The notes: generated by a model not told the origin, from the sequence alone. A DNA stretch of 64,000 nucleotides from Corydoras sp. C115 (GCA_019802505.1 JAFMOC010000011.1:6333501-6397500), one strand, 5' to 3'. Positions 47,409 through 60,130 are shown, numbered from the stretch's first letter. Made by a program: numbers and translations.

Positions 47409-47755
47409 GGGCGGCACGGTGGCTTAGTGGTTAGCACGTTCTCTCAGCGCTAGGGATTCCCGGTTCGAATCCCCATCTGGGTGGAGTTTCCATGTTCTCC
47501 CCGTGTCCGCGTGGTTTCCTCCGGGTTCTCCGGTTTCCTCCCACAGTCCAAAAACATGGATCAAGTCAATTGAATTCTCAAAATTGCCCCATATAGAGTG
47601 TGTCTGTGTGAGTGAGTGTATGCCCAGCGATAGATTGGCGCCCCATCCTGGGTCTATCTACCCAGTGCCCGATACGTTCTCCCCTGGATGGGCATGGGGA
47701 ACCCCACCGTGACACTAATAGAGGATAAAGCGGGAGATAATGAATGAATGAATGA
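47409..47755 (+). mobile_element. Mermaid-like SINE with TSD
   Basis: Plus-strand copy with the 13-bp duplication AAGTTAAATCTGA (47396-47408 and 47756-47768). Confidence 0.9.
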
Positions 47756-47768
47756 AAGTTAAATCTGA

Positions 47769-48940
47769 ATAAGTGACTTTGATGTGGAGTGTAAATATGT
47801 ATCACATATTCACTTAGTAAGCGTGGGCCTATCCCAGTGTTCCTAGGGCAAAAGGGCAGGGAAACACTGCAGTTAATCAGCAATTAATTTCAGGGCTGGC
47901 ACTAAGAAGAATCTGTTCACATCTAGCAGATATATATATATATATAGTACCAACAATTCACCCTTTGAACGCACGAAGAACATGCAAACTAATGTTATGT
48001 CACCCACACCATTTTTGTTTGCATTCATCATGAAGTGTCAGCGTGTGACATACCATAAACCAATGGACCAGCACTACAAAAGCATCGTGACTCAATAAAT
48101 CCTGATTAGTTTTATTAACTATAAAAGAATCAGTTCACTGAAGCGTCACGGAAATTGAGAAAACAGACTGCAAAATACAACGGTAACAATCACATTGTAA
48201 TGTATTTGTGTTGTTAATTTATAAATGAGTTACATTGAATACAATTATTTAGAATAAACTATGTATAATTGTGGTCTATACCAAACATTAAAATACAGTA
48301 GATGTTATGTTACAGCAGTATTGTGTATGTGGTGATGGATACATATTTATAGTCATGTAGTTTAATATTAGCACAGAGGATGAGATTTAGATATTTAAAT
48401 AATAATCTTTTTCAGTTTCATTGTGTAGAGCTGTACAAACAGTGTTTTACTTTTACATGAAAAAAAGTTTAAGGTTCTAATCTATTTATCTAGTTTAAGA
48501 CATAGAAAGTTGCACCATTAGGGGGCAGCACTGACACATCATTAGTTCCACAATGTCCTGGAGATGTGAGGAAAACATTCATGCATAAAAAAGTGAATCA
48601 GAATTCCCAGTGCGGGACGTATAACCTTTACTACCAATATGTGTTATAAGTTTGAAACACTAGTGATCATTTTCCTTTTTTGTTCTATATTCACTGTTTG
48701 AACTAGTTAATCCAAAGTTTAAAAAAACAAACAAACAAAAAAAAAACACTTGCATTAGATTGTAGATGCTTTAATGGAAAGTGACTTAAATTATTATAAT
48801 TAAAATTTTATGGTCTGAGCACAAGGTCTGCCATTGTGCAGCACTATTGGCGCAATTGGGGTTAAGGGTTCAAAAAGCCACGTAAACCAATAAATACCAA
48901 ATATAAATAATATACTGTTTAACAAGTATAGCTTGGAATT

Positions 48941-49005
<65 letters not shown>

Positions 49006-49957
49006 CAAGTAATAGGAAATATAAATAATTGAATTTTGTTGTTTTTTTTCTATCTCATTATCATGGGGAAAGTAAACAAATATATTCGTTCAGAATTTCT
49101 TTTTAAACAAATATTTTTTATTATTTTCACATTTGTTGGAACAGTTTGAGGAAGGTCCTGTTTCATTTCAGTAGCTGTAACCTTGTACATAAACTCATGG
49201 TGGGCTGAGTTTTGTGTTGAATACTTTGACAGGTCCACATAGATCACTGACCACAAATCCATAAAACACCTTTGGGATGGAGTGGAACAGTGTGTGCAAT
49301 CCAGACCTTCTTGCCCAGCATCAGGGTTTGACCTCACAAATGCGCTGAATGAATAGGTAAAAATTCCACACACACATTTCATTTGAATAAGCCTTCCCTG
49401 AATAGTGGAAGCTGTTATTCCTGCAAAGGGGGGGGCTGAACTAGAATGTAGGTGTAATGTGTAGGTGTCTTAATAAGAAAAACTGCAGGAGGTGAGAAGC
49501 AAGCTTAACTTTTTTATTCTCTTTGTGAAGCTATAAAACCTATGTTTTTCCACCTAATGATGATTTTTTTGGCACTGTTTTTTGGATCATTGTTGTGTTG
49601 CATGATAAAGTTTCTCTCAATTAATCTGTAAAGCATATTTCTATAAATTTCCAGTTGAAATAATCAGAAAGTATAAAACAACAAAATGTAATTATATGAA
49701 GAATTTCAAGTCAATGTATATCAAGCACATTTACATTCTAAGGTACAATGAATCACAGTAACTATGTTTAAAGTCTTATGCTTCATCCACTTTGTCTTTA
49801 TGGTTGTAACTGTGGCATCATGGCAAAAGCGGGAGTAGCATGGCAACCACAGGCAGGCCCGGCTCGAAAGAACACGTAGTTAAGATTGTTGAGCATAGAA
49901 CAGAAGCTGAATTTTGTAAAGCAGCAATTATAATTAACTTGTTTGAGTACAATATGT
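47769..49957. other. Intergenic, no gene seen
   Basis: AT-rich sequence with a long (AT)n tract at about 48941-49001. The stretch 49130-49490 (TTTGACCTCACAAATGCGCT, then a GGAAGCTGTTATTCCTGCAAAG-like end) resembles a very common fish interspersed repeat, so the 110-codon minus-strand frame across it (49050-49382) is not a gene. Confidence 0.5.
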
Positions 49958-49959
49958 TA

Positions 49960-51576
49960 CAGTTGTGATCAAATTTATTCAACCCCCAATGCTGCGAAGG
50001 GTTTTATGGAATTCAGTGCACATTTGTAATTGTGTTCATAATGAAATCTTACAAGGACTTGTTAAAGAACTAAATGCAACTAAGATAGCATCAATTGTTT
50101 TTGTCATAAAGTATTAAATGGCCTTTTTGTGATTTCTTCATTGACACAATTATTCAACCCCTTTACAACTACCACTCATAAGAACAGAGGTTCATTCCAG
50201 TGTTTTCAATCAGGTATTGAAAACACCTGTGGATGTCAACGAGCAGCAATCAAGCATGATAAGCACCTATTAGGCAGATTTAAAAGGACTGTGATACTCA
50301 GCTCCTTCTAGACATCTACTGGTGTGTTTACAAGCATGGTGAAGGCAAGAGAATGGTCCCAGAAGACAAGAGAAGAGGTTATTGCTCTTCACAAGAATGG
50401 CAATGGATATAAAAAGATTGCGAAGTTGTTAAATATTCCAAGAGACACTATCGGAAGTATCATTCACAAGTTCAAGTTAAAGGGCACAGTGGAAACGTTA
50501 CCTGGTCGTGGCAGAAAGAAGATCCTGACCGCGACTGCTGTGCGCTACCTGAAGCGTAATGTGGAGAAAAATCCCCGCGTGACTGCTAAGGAACTGAAAA
50601 AAGACCTGTCAGATGTGGGCACTGAAGTTTCAGCTCAGACAATAAGGCGCGCACTGCATAACGAAGACCTCCATGCCAGAACTCCCAGGCGCACCCCCTT
50701 GCTGACTCCAAAGAACAAGAAAAGTCGACTGCAGTATGCCAAAAGTCATGTGGACAAGCCACAAAGGTTTTGGGACAGTGTACTGTGGTCAGATGAAACT
50801 AAATTAGAACTGTTTGGGACAATGGACCAGCGCTATGTTTGGAGGAGGAAGAACCAGGCTTATGAACAAAAGAACACCTTGCCTACTGTGAAGCATGGTG
50901 GGGGTCAATTATGCTTTGGGGCTGTTTTGCTTCTAATGGTACAGGAAAGCTTCAACGTGTGCAGGGTACCATGAATTCCCTTCAGTACCAGGAGATCTTG
51001 GAGGAAAATGTGATGGAGTCAGTCACAAACCTGCGGCTTTGGAGACGTTGGACCTTCCAACAGGACAATGATCCGAAGCACACATCCAAGTCCACTAGAG
51101 CATGATTGAACATGAAAGGCTGGAACATTCTAGAGTGGCCATCGCAATCACCAGACTTAAATCCAATTGAGAACCTCTGGTGGGACCTAAAGAAGGCAGT
51201 TGCAGTGCGCAAGCCTAAGAATGTGACTGAACTGGAGGCTTTTGCCCATGAAGAATGGGCTAAGATACCCATAGGTCGCTGCAAGACACTTGTGTCAAGC
51301 TATGCTTCACGCTTGAAAGCTGTCATAACTGGAAAAGGATGTTGTACTAAGTACTAAAAAATAATGTCACTAGGGGGTTGAATAAAACTGATAATGATGT
51401 GAGCACAGTAAAGACATTTGTGGTTATTCCATCATAAATATTATGTTATATTTGTCTAATTTATAAGTGCCTCTTTGATATAATTGTAAATAAGATGACT
51501 GAAATGATCCAAATCAATGTCAAACTGGCCAAAACACTTTATTTCAGTGGGGGTTGAATAAATTTGATCACAACTG
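49960..51576 (+). mobile_element. Tc1/mariner transposon, nearly intact
   Basis: 1617 bp flanked by TA (49958-49959 and 51577-51578). The outermost 29 bases, beginning CAGTTGTGATCAAATTT, are an exact inverted repeat at both ends. A second, weaker pair of inner sites (TTCAACCCC near 50151, GGGGTTGAATAAA near 51373) gives the IR/DR layout known from fish Tc1 elements such as Sleeping Beauty. Carries one broken transposase gene. Confidence 0.9.
50336..51357 (+). pseudogene. Tc1-like transposase, one frameshift and one stop
   Basis: Starts MVKAREWSQKTREEVIALHK and has an N-terminal paired-like HTH region (GNGYKKIAKLLNIPRDT), a GRGRKK hook and a second HTH. The catalytic triad is visible: Asp in SDETK, Asp in QQDNDPKH and Glu in NPIENLW. 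The frame breaks near 50905, in the KHGGG segment, where one base is missing relative to the family. A TGA at 51104-51106 then interrupts the last third before the SPDLNPIENLW block. Only these two lesions were seen, so the copy is recently dead. Confidence 0.88.
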
Positions 51577-52559
51577 TAAATAATTTTAAACTTCAGTATG
51601 AATCTGACTGTGCTATGAGGATTCCACAGCTGATATCACACCATATTCACCATGATGGGATGGGTATTGTCATTCTGGCTCTGGGATAACATTCTAAATA
51701 GGCAAAAGCAATGAAAAGATCAGAAATTTAAACTATGTTTTCGAATAATGTTACTTTGAAGTGAAAGGTTTTTGGGGTGAGTTCAGTCGGCTTAAGATCG
51801 CAAGAACGATATTATAAGCTTAACGTAGCTGTTCTGTATGTGAAGGTGAAAAAATCAAGCCTAAAAGAAGAACTAAAAGGTCCTGCTTGCTCAAAAATCC
51901 TCAAAATGACACAGACATTAGATTACAACATTAGACAGTATACATTTTTGTTTCTATTAACTTAATACAAAATTTAGTTACTAACCTTTGTATAAGACAT
52001 TAAATGTTATTTGTAAGTGATGTCACCTGTATGTTCCATCATTGCCCCAGTATATACCAACAAACCGGCCCTAAGTGAGTGTGTTAGTTGTAACAGTGTA
52101 AAAAAAACTATCTTCTAAAACAACAAAACTATCTTCATACATGTTTTAATATTGTTTTCATTTTTAATTACATTTTATTATTTCTAAAGCTAAATAGTGT
52201 CTTTAAGGTTGAAGTCTTTGTGGTTGAGATTCGAGTTGTGATTTAGTAGGAATGAAGTGAAGGGTAAAAGGTCTAGAGGCTGAGGAATGGTTAAGGTTAG
52301 AGCTATTTTAGGTCAAATTGTGAGATTGGGGTTATGTTTTATAGTTAATGTAAATTTTACATTAATAGTGGCAACGTTAGTATAAATAAAAAGGCACTTG
52401 TCCATCCAAGTAAAGCACATCAACACAGAGAATTACACCCAAAAGGTGTCATACAGTGTTAAAAGCTTTTGAGTACATAGCAGATAAAATTAATAACACC
52501 CCCCCCTCCCCCAAAAGGTTTATTAAAACATGAAGCATTCATCTGGCCCACAGCACTTT

Positions 52560-52840
52560 CAGCTGGGAGTTCAGCACCCGGTGGGAGTCTGTTATACGAT
52601 TGACAGTATAAGCCGGAGTCCCTGCCTTAATGCGGTGAGTGAGGGGACACTCTGAGAGGTGTTACAATGGACCAGTTTGAGGAAAGACATGTGAAATGTG
52701 GAATTGATGCATATCGACCTAGAAAGTGAAAGTCTAAACATGACAGGATTAAGCTGGCGAACAATCTCGAAGGAACCCTCTACCGTGGACTCAACTTCTT
52801 GAACTTAACATTGACAGGACCCTGGGAGCTGGGCATCGTT
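52560..52840 (-). pseudogene. Ty3/gypsy-type LTR retrotransposon relic
   Basis: Minus-strand reading across stops and frameshifts shows the tail of a gypsy-type integrase: a KKLSPR-like segment, GPFEIVRQLNP in one frame and an STFHMSFLK-like stretch. LTRs and other domains were not found. A short decayed piece. Confidence 0.45.
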
Positions 52841-52984
52841 CATAGTTGACCATGCATGTGTGGACCTTACCTGTGGCAAGGACATGGACATATTTACAAT
52901 AAGGAGGAAGAAATGCTGCCATTGGTGAGAAAATCCCAAAAAGTTAAAGAAAGGGAGAAAAGAAAAAAGAACCGCAACAATTGG

Positions 52985-53165
52985 CTCACATAGTGTCGGC
53001 CTGATCTTACACAGTAAGAGCCTAAATAGGGAGAGTTACCAATGTGGGCCCTTGAGCAAGGCCTTTAATGCTCATTGCTCAAGGGGTGCTGCATGACCAA
53101 CCGTGTGTTCTGACCCCAACCAAGTTGTAATTTCTTTGGATAAAAGCGTTGGCTAAATGACAAAA
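52985..53165 (+). mobile_element. Second-family SINE, 5' truncated
   Basis: Body segment ACCAATGTGGGCCCTTGAGC and tail TTTGGATAAAAGCGTTGGCT, the L2-type hairpin tail. No tRNA-like head. Confidence 0.6.
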
Positions 53166-53172
53166 TATAGAT

Positions 53173-53365
53173 GTTAGGGATGTGATGGTTCAGTAGTTAG
53201 GGTATTAGGCTATCAGTCTGAAGTTGGAGGGTTTCAAATCCCATTTTCACTGAAGTTACCACTGTGGCGCCATGAGTGAGGCCCTTAACTCTCATTGCCT
53301 TCAGCCATCAAGGTTGGGCTACTTGTCAGTCACTTTGTATAAAAGTACTGTAAATGTAAATGTAA
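53173..53365 (+). mobile_element. Second-family SINE, complete but old
   Basis: tRNA-like head (GGTTCAGTAGTTAGGG, then GGTTTCAAATCCC), body (GAGGCCCTTAACTCTCATTG) and a TAAATGTAAATGTAAA tail. Same family as the copy in fam120c intron 11. Confidence 0.65.
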
Positions 53366-53502
53366 ACAGACTGGAGTGCAGGTGCACTGTTGCCAAGTAA
53401 AACGTAGCTATTGGTTGTCCTAAAAGTTGCTAGAAATCTCTAAATGATGTCATCACCCCTTTTGCATAATAACCCATTTGTGTGTTTAGGGAATAAAATA
53501 TT

Positions 53503-53636
53503 AATTCATTCATTCATTATCTCCCGCTTTATCCTCTATTAGGGTCGTGGTGGGGTTCCTCATGCCCATCCAGGGGAGAACGTCTGACGCGCTGGGCAGA
53601 TACACCCAGGACAGGGTGCCACTCCATCGCTGGGCA
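53503..53636 (-). mobile_element. 5'-truncated SINE with TSD
   Basis: 3' part of the Mermaid-like SINE only, flanked by GGGAATAAAATATT (53489-53502) and GGGAATAAATATT (53637-53649), one A apart. Breaks at almost the same SINE position as 34316-34445. Confidence 0.78.
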
Positions 53637-54070
53637 GGGAATAAATATTGTGGGACAGAAAAAAAGTGAATGAAAAAACACCCTAAATCAATTTTTAATT
53701 ACTCAGCTAGATGTTCAGCTTTTTACATTGAGGCATAGTGTATTTATGTAAGATAAATGCATTTATATTTACATCCCGCACAGTTATTTAGTTGGCCGGG
53801 TCAGTAGCAGCACTGGGCATGCTCAGTTTAGTGGCACTGTGGCTGTGGAGCAATGCGGGTCTGTCGGTGCGACTGAACACTGAGAGTGTTGTGGAATGGA
53901 CTCACTGCAGAACACGCTGCTCTCTGAGAGACTAAAGAACAGGGCTGGTTACTTTAGATTCTCTAATAACACCAGAAAAAGTTTTGTTGCTTTTAAAAAT
54001 GACTAAGTCGCTAGAGCGTCTTAAAAGGCACTGAATATAGTGACAAAGTTGCTAAGATGGCAACACTGTG

Positions 54071-54555
54071 CAGTAGAGCTGTGCGGATCGATACAAATAT
54101 CGATAATATCGATACCAACGCTGGTATTGGTATTGAACAATACTTGCGTAAAAAGATCGATACTCAAGTTTTTTGTGTGTGAATATTCCTTTTTTATTGT
54201 TTTGCCTAAGAACAATTCTATTTGAAAAAAAGAAACAAAGAAAGAAAAAACTGTCTAGTGAGGGGAGCATTTTTACTTTATATTTGTATTGTCGTTTCTC
54301 CTTTTGTACCTCAAAAATATATATTTTCCTCACGTTAAAGCAAACTTTGTTTTATTACTGTTCCATTGTTTCTAAACAAAGATGTTGATTGGGATACATT
54401 ATTTTGTTGTCACCTACAATGTTTGGCGAAATTCTATACTAGGTCTTTTGGATCAATGAAGCTTAAATATTAAAAAGTATCGGTATTGGTATCGAATATC
54501 GCGATATTGACCCTGTATTTACTTGGTATCGGATCGATACCAAAATTCTTGGTGT
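54071..54555. mobile_element. hAT-type relic, second copy of the 11.7-kb family
   Basis: Left end CAGTAGAGCTGTGCGGATCG and the following ATCGATAATATCGATACC are shared with 11675 onward; the right end is truncated after GATACCAAAATTCTT. The BED-finger part is missing and no SINE is inserted: TTTTGGATCA at 54446-54455 is an empty site. Confidence 0.75.
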
Positions 54556-55239
54556 GCAGGTGAATGTTATCACCAGTCAGTCTTTGCCCATATGCCTCTG
54601 TTTCCCTCTAGAGGCTGGATGGGGATTAGCAGTGGTGACAGGTACATGAGCAAGTTTATGAATTAAACCCTGAACTCCCAGAAAGAAAAAAACATGCAGT
54701 CAAAGGGAGAACATACCCATTTCAGACAGAAAATAACTTATCCACCCTACCAAAGAATCCGACACAGGATTTTTGAGGTGAGACTGCTCAACACCACCCC
54801 TCTTGTTAATCGAGAAATTATAAGTGAAAGTTATAAGTAAGGTTTATTTGTTGTGTTAGGTGTAGCCCTTACGATATATACTGCAGTGATAAGGTCGGGA
54901 TAAGTGGTCGGGTAAGGTTTGCTTGGAATAACAAAAGGGGATAAGGTTATCATTATGTTCTCCGGTGTACAGTGGAAGACTTTGAAAAATTTTGACTTTT
55001 GCCTCTGCACCAAACCACAGTGAATTTTTGTGTAGAAATGATTGATAAATAGTTGTTGATATGAACTTTTGCACTTTGCCATGAAGTTTGCAGAAAAACC
55101 GCGGGACGCTGTGCTGTGCTGTTCTTTTTTTTATTTTAGGCCGATCGTATTTGTAATTCTTGAAACTTGCGACCATGGTCTTATTAGTACTGCTCAAATA
55201 CTTCATGTAGCACATATTAGAGAGTAATTCCTGTCTTCA

Positions 55240-55710
55240 TCACCTCTAGGTTGGACCCCTGTAATGACCTGCTGGCTGGATGTCTCAGTAATGGTCTGAA
55301 TCGGGTTACCCGTGAGAATCTCAGTGAACTCATTACCTATTATTATTCACTGCGCTTGCTTGGAACACATGGTACTTCTCCTCATCATCAGTTCTTACTT
55401 ATAAAAAAAACTTTTGCCTGAGGCATAGTTTTCACTAATATTTTAGTTATAAAATGCATCCAACTTAAAGTCTCGCTGTCTTTTCCGATTTCTTTTTGCT
55501 TAGTTAGAAACTTGTTAGTTATCTGATGTTTTTTTTTTTATTTATTTATTTTTTTAAATCACCCCCAGTTTGATTATAACCTGTGTCAGGTTTTTATTAA
55601 AGATACCAATGTCATACCACTGCCATATATATATATTCATTGCACAGGGAAACACGTTTCTATATTTGCATATGACAATAAAGCTTTGAATCTTGAATCT
55701 TGAACTGCCT
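55240..55710 (+). mobile_element. LINE 3' relic
   Basis: Near 55247 the plus strand reads RLDPCNDLLAG, like the L-D-x-C-N-x-L-L-A-G motif near the end of L2/CR1-type reverse transcriptases. At 55666-55706 comes a LINE-like 3' end, ATGACAATAAAGC followed by repeated TTGAATC. The part between is decayed. Family assignment tentative. Confidence 0.45.
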
Positions 55711-56107
55711 TTCCTTAAGTTTGTTGATGGCGAATGTGGTTAACGTCTCAGGGTGCATTCATGCCTGTGCCACCTTCTGGTTCTCTGTTTTTAGCTAGAG
55801 GTGCCAGTCACAGCTTGTACTGTGATTATCATACACACCATATGTCAAGTAGAGCGTACCACAGAGAATTAATGATCTGTTGTATCTTTCGACCTAGTTT
55901 TAATGCTCTCCTGCTATCTAGAATGCTAAGGTTCTTAGAGACCAGACAGGCAAATAACACTTCTCATTATGAACTTTTTTTTTTATCACACATATTAAAT
56001 AAAAATCTAAGCCTGTAGAAAATAAATGACATTCAGGCGAAAGTTGACGACACTTTGTAATTAATCATGTTTGTAAAAAAAAATAGTGATTAATAATTTA
56101 TTTTATA

Positions 56108-56848
56108 TGTTCTTGGTGGGGCGGCACGGTGGCTTAGTGGTTAGCACGTTCGCCTCTCAGCACTTGGGATTCCCGGTTCGAATCCCCATCTGGGTGGAGT
56201 TTCCACGTTCTTCCCATGTCCGCGTGGGTTTCCTCCTGGTTCTCCGGTCTCCTCCCACAGTCCAAAAACATGGATCAAGTCAATTGAGTTCTCCAAATTG
56301 CCCCATGTAGAGTGTATTTGTGTGTGTATGTGTGTGAATGTGTGCCCAGCGATAGATTGGCGCCCTGTCCTGGGTGTATCTGCCCAGCGCCCGAAACATT
56401 CTCCCCTCCCCTGGATGGGCATGGGGAACCCCACCGTGACCCTAATATTGGATTAAGTGGAAGATAATGAATGAATGAATGAATATTCTTGGTGTAGGTG
56501 GCTTAGTGGTTAGCACGTTCGCCTCTCAGCACTAGGGATTCCCGGTTCGAATCCCCATCTGGGTGGAGTTTCCATGTTCTCCACGTGTCTGCGTGGGTTT
56601 CCTCCTGGTTCTCCGGTTTCCTCCCACAGTCCAAAAACATGGATCAAGTCAAGTGAGTTCTCCAAAATTGCCCCGTATAGAGTGTGTCTGTGTGAGTGAG
56701 TGTGTGCCCAGCGATGGATTGGCGCCCTGTCCTGGGTGTATCTGCCCAGTGCGCGAGACGTTCTCCCCTGGATGGGCATGGGGAACTAAAAAAAATATAG
56801 GATAAAAAGCAGAAGATAATGAATGAATGAATGAATGTTCTTGGTGTA
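56108..56848 (+). repeat. SINE dimer with target-site linker
   Basis: SINE 1 at 56119-56480 has the variant tail CTAATATTGGATTAAGTGG. Then come the linker AATATTCTTGGTGTA and SINE 2 (about 56497-56835), which lacks the first seven bases of the head. The flank TGTTCTTGGTG stands left of the pair (56108-56118) and TGTTCTTGGTGTA right of it (56836-56848). This is the same junction that recurs, inverted, in the 6.6-8.6 kb array. Confidence 0.87.
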
Positions 56849-57804
56849 AGGTTATATGAGGGTAAGGGCGTTGAGAATTTTTATCACCTAATACCCGCAG
56901 TTATGGTTTTTCTGTAACTGCAGATGTCCTGGGATTTCACACACATCAGGTTGTAAGTTTACTCAGAATGGTGCCATAAAGAAAAAGCATCCACTGTGCT
57001 GCAGATCAGCTGACAGCAAGGCTGCAGTAACTTACAGAGCCAAGCTGTACAACTGTGCTGAGCAAAAGTGTCTCAAAAAGCACAACGTGTCAGACCCTGC
57101 GTTTTCTCAGAGCAAAAGCAGGAACTTTCCTGTATCTGTATAAAACATGTTTGGTAAGTGTATAAACCTGCTTACAGCTCCTCTATTTGTGATTTTAGTT
57201 AGAAGTCCGATTTTTGAGACAGTTTTATAGTGTGTGAATAGAGAATTGGCGTTAACATACTGAAATATGAAAAAACTTGGTTCTCCAACGCTGGAAACAA
57301 GTAATTGTCAAAATGTCCTAGACCTAATATTTGCACAGCATGCGTTGTAAATATTTAATCACTGTGTTCAATACAAACATGGATAATGCAGTCTCTATGG
57401 AGAAATGTTTTGGCACACATTTGCACACACGCACAAAGATATCCTCATATTCATTTAGATATTTTAGATGTTACTTTTTATCTCTGAAACAAAATCTTTG
57501 TCAGAAGATGTAACTGTAATTCCTTTGCTGCTTCTCCAGGCATCTAAACAGTAAAAGTGAACAGCATTTTCCCTTTTCTTCACAAGTATACAAAATAAAA
57601 TAGAATAATAGTGCTCCACATCCATGGTTCTATAAAGGAATTTTCTAACAATATTACATTTGTCAAAACAACCAATCATTGGTGAGAAAATTAGCTAGAA
57701 TTACCCAAATAGTTGTAAATGATGACTAAATGGATAGTGTTTCTCCAGAACAGCAGGTCTTCGTGCATCTTTAGAGCTCATTCATTATTTCTCGGATTGT
57801 ATAT

Positions 57805-58105
57805 TTTTATGGACAGCATGGTTGCAGAGTAGTTAGCACATTCGCCTCTCAGTGCTGAGGATGCAGATGGAATCCTGTCCTGGGTGTTATTATGTTCTCC
57901 CCTTGTCTACGTGGGATTCATCCACAGTCCAAAAACATGAGTTCAAGGTTAATTGGCCACTTTAAATTGCCCCTATATAGTGTGTGGGTCGATGTGAGTG
58001 AGTGTGTGCCAAGTGATTGATTGGTGTTCTGTCCTGGGTGTATCTGCCCAACTCCCCTCAATGTTCTTGTATAGAATTGTTCTCCCCTGGATGATCGGAC
58101 ATGAG
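57805..58105 (+). mobile_element. Old SINE copy
   Basis: Plus-strand diverged copy from GGACAGCATGGTTGCAGAG through TGGGTGTATCTGCCC to TTCTCCCCTGGATG, without a clear tail. Confidence 0.6.
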
Positions 58106-58479
58106 GTCTGTTATGTCAAATGCTTTCATTTTGTTCAGTATTAATTGCACCCTCTTCAGACCACTATTATTTTTTGCTATTTATATGTTTAATTTTGTTA
58201 TTGGTTGTTAAGTCCCATGATCATAGCATATTCAGTTTGGTGATCTTGGCTTCCAATGAAATGGGAGTTGATTTAGTCTAGTCTCTAGTATAAAAAAGTC
58301 TAGTTCCAATACATAAGCTTAAAGAGACAATATTTCTACATAATCTGGACATTTCTGATTGTGGTTTATAGAGACACATCATTACAGCTTAACATCATCT
58401 CTGAATCGTTTTCTCTCGTTCTGCCGAGTGCCAGTCTGTGTAGTATTTCAGGAATGCTGGAACCTCTGTTGTTAATAAT

Positions 58480-58870
58480 GAATCTAGGCATGAAAAATCT
58501 CTACACCACTTTCACATTCTTTCCATCAGTGAAAAGGTTGTCGTCAATTCCTGTCATTGTGACTTTCGTCTTGGTCTTATTCAGTTCATGTCCCATAGTT
58601 TCACTCATTTTTTTTTTTTAAAGTATTTCCAGATTTTCTGGGATGAGTGTCAAAAAGAGCTGGTATATTCTCCATGTTACACATTGATGGGTTTCCTTTA
58701 GCTTCACCTGGAGCTTGCACATTAGAAGTTCACAGTCTGTTCCACAGTGAGCTCTAGGCCAGAGACACTCTTCCACATAAAGCTCTTCTAACTCTTGGTG
58801 CCAAAATGTCAATGTGGCTTTGCTGCATTTTATCTGGTGATAAAGTGTGTGACGTTGATTCCTTAAAAAA
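58480..58870 (-). mobile_element. LINE relic (endonuclease end joined to reverse transcriptase end)
   Basis: Minus strand: CGTDCELLMCKLQVKLKE near 58740-58690 resembles the C-terminal DCGSDHxLL motif of LINE endonucleases. MGHELNKTKTKV near 58600 resembles the GLELNxxKTK segment after the YADD motif of the reverse transcriptase. The catalytic middle is missing, so the copy is internally deleted. Confidence 0.5.
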
Positions 58871-59939
58871 AATCTATTCTCAATAAAAATCATTAGACTT
58901 ACTGAAGTTGATTAGTTATTCTCAGGCTATATAGTTATTCCTGTTAATTTGAGTCCATGTTGTGATTTTCCTACTTTTATTACAATTAGTTTTTTTTCAG
59001 CATTTTAGTCTCCCAATACCAGAAAAACATTCTGATTACAGAATTTGTCAACATCGCTATAAAGCTTTTTGATTTATTTTTACTGGAATGTGTTGTACCA
59101 GAATGAGTTTAATGTTCAACGATTGTATATAAAATTTTACTTATGTCAGTTTATTATCAAAAGCACTACACTGAATAACAGTAATTTTGACAATGGAAGC
59201 AACTCCATTTTGTTGTTTAGGTCCTAAGGAGACAGTATATTGTAAGTGCACAGCTTTGGTCCATTTTAATTAGCTGATTCCAACAATGTTAAACCCTCTT
59301 CATCCTCTCAACTTCCAGCTTGCCATGATTTATCACTTCAAACATTCCAGAGCCCCATAATGAATTTGTTTTTGCAGCTTAAATTCTCTTTTTTTTCGCT
59401 TGCCAAAATCAGCAACTAGGCATCCAGAAGGCTCTAAACTCGCCGCATCATATACTCAAGCTTTCTACAGAATTCTCAGCTCTTCCTCAGTAATAGGTTG
59501 AGTGCTTTCTGACCTGAGGCTCCCATCTTCTGGCATTATATTGACCGTCATTCTGTTGTTCAAATCCATTTAGGTTCTTGGTAGAGTACAGATGTGATTT
59601 AGCATTGCCTTCTTTCACACAGTTAAATTGATGTCATTGCTGTTGTCACCTCTGTGATCAACTGTCTCTGACATCATCCTGTATTGCTGCTATGCAATAT
59701 ACAGGGTGGGTTTAGACTGCCACTGCTGTTAAGACTTTCTGCCATGAAAGACTTTTAATATAAAATAAAATTCCAGACAGTATAGCTCTTTGCTTCTATG
59801 ATGTATGCAAGCTTTTTGCCTTAACAAATCACTGTCTCATTTTCATTAGTTTACTACAATTACAGACCTACCCTTTGGCATAGCAGTCAATTTTTCCTAT
59901 GGTAACTACATTTAAAGCATTGAGCAGTATCCTGGTCCT

Positions 59940-60130
59940 GTCCCAGTGGCAGTTGTGGCTTAGTGGAAGAGTTGCTGAACTTTTGATCAGAAAGTTGAGG
60001 GTTCAAGCCCTGTTACAGCCAGGTTGACAATACTTGACCCTTAAGCACTGACCTTAATTAGTTGCTTGGATTATCTGATGTTATGACTTTTAAATTGGTC
60101 TTAGCAAGGGTACTAAATGTAAATGTTATC
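59940..60130 (+). mobile_element. tRNA-derived SINE, old
   Basis: Head TTGTGGCTTAGTGGAAGAG with B box GGTTCAAGCCC, body TTGACCCTTAAGCACTGACC, and tail ending TAAATGTAAATG. Resembles the second SINE family of 53.2 kb. Confidence 0.55.

Noticed and set aside
49050..49382. 110-codon minus-strand frame
   Set aside because: Covers a stretch recognised as a common fish interspersed repeat; no domain or splice context.
54856..55215. 119-codon minus-strand frame
   Set aside because: Low-complexity, Lys- and Tyr-rich translation of AT-rich DNA, with no family resemblance.
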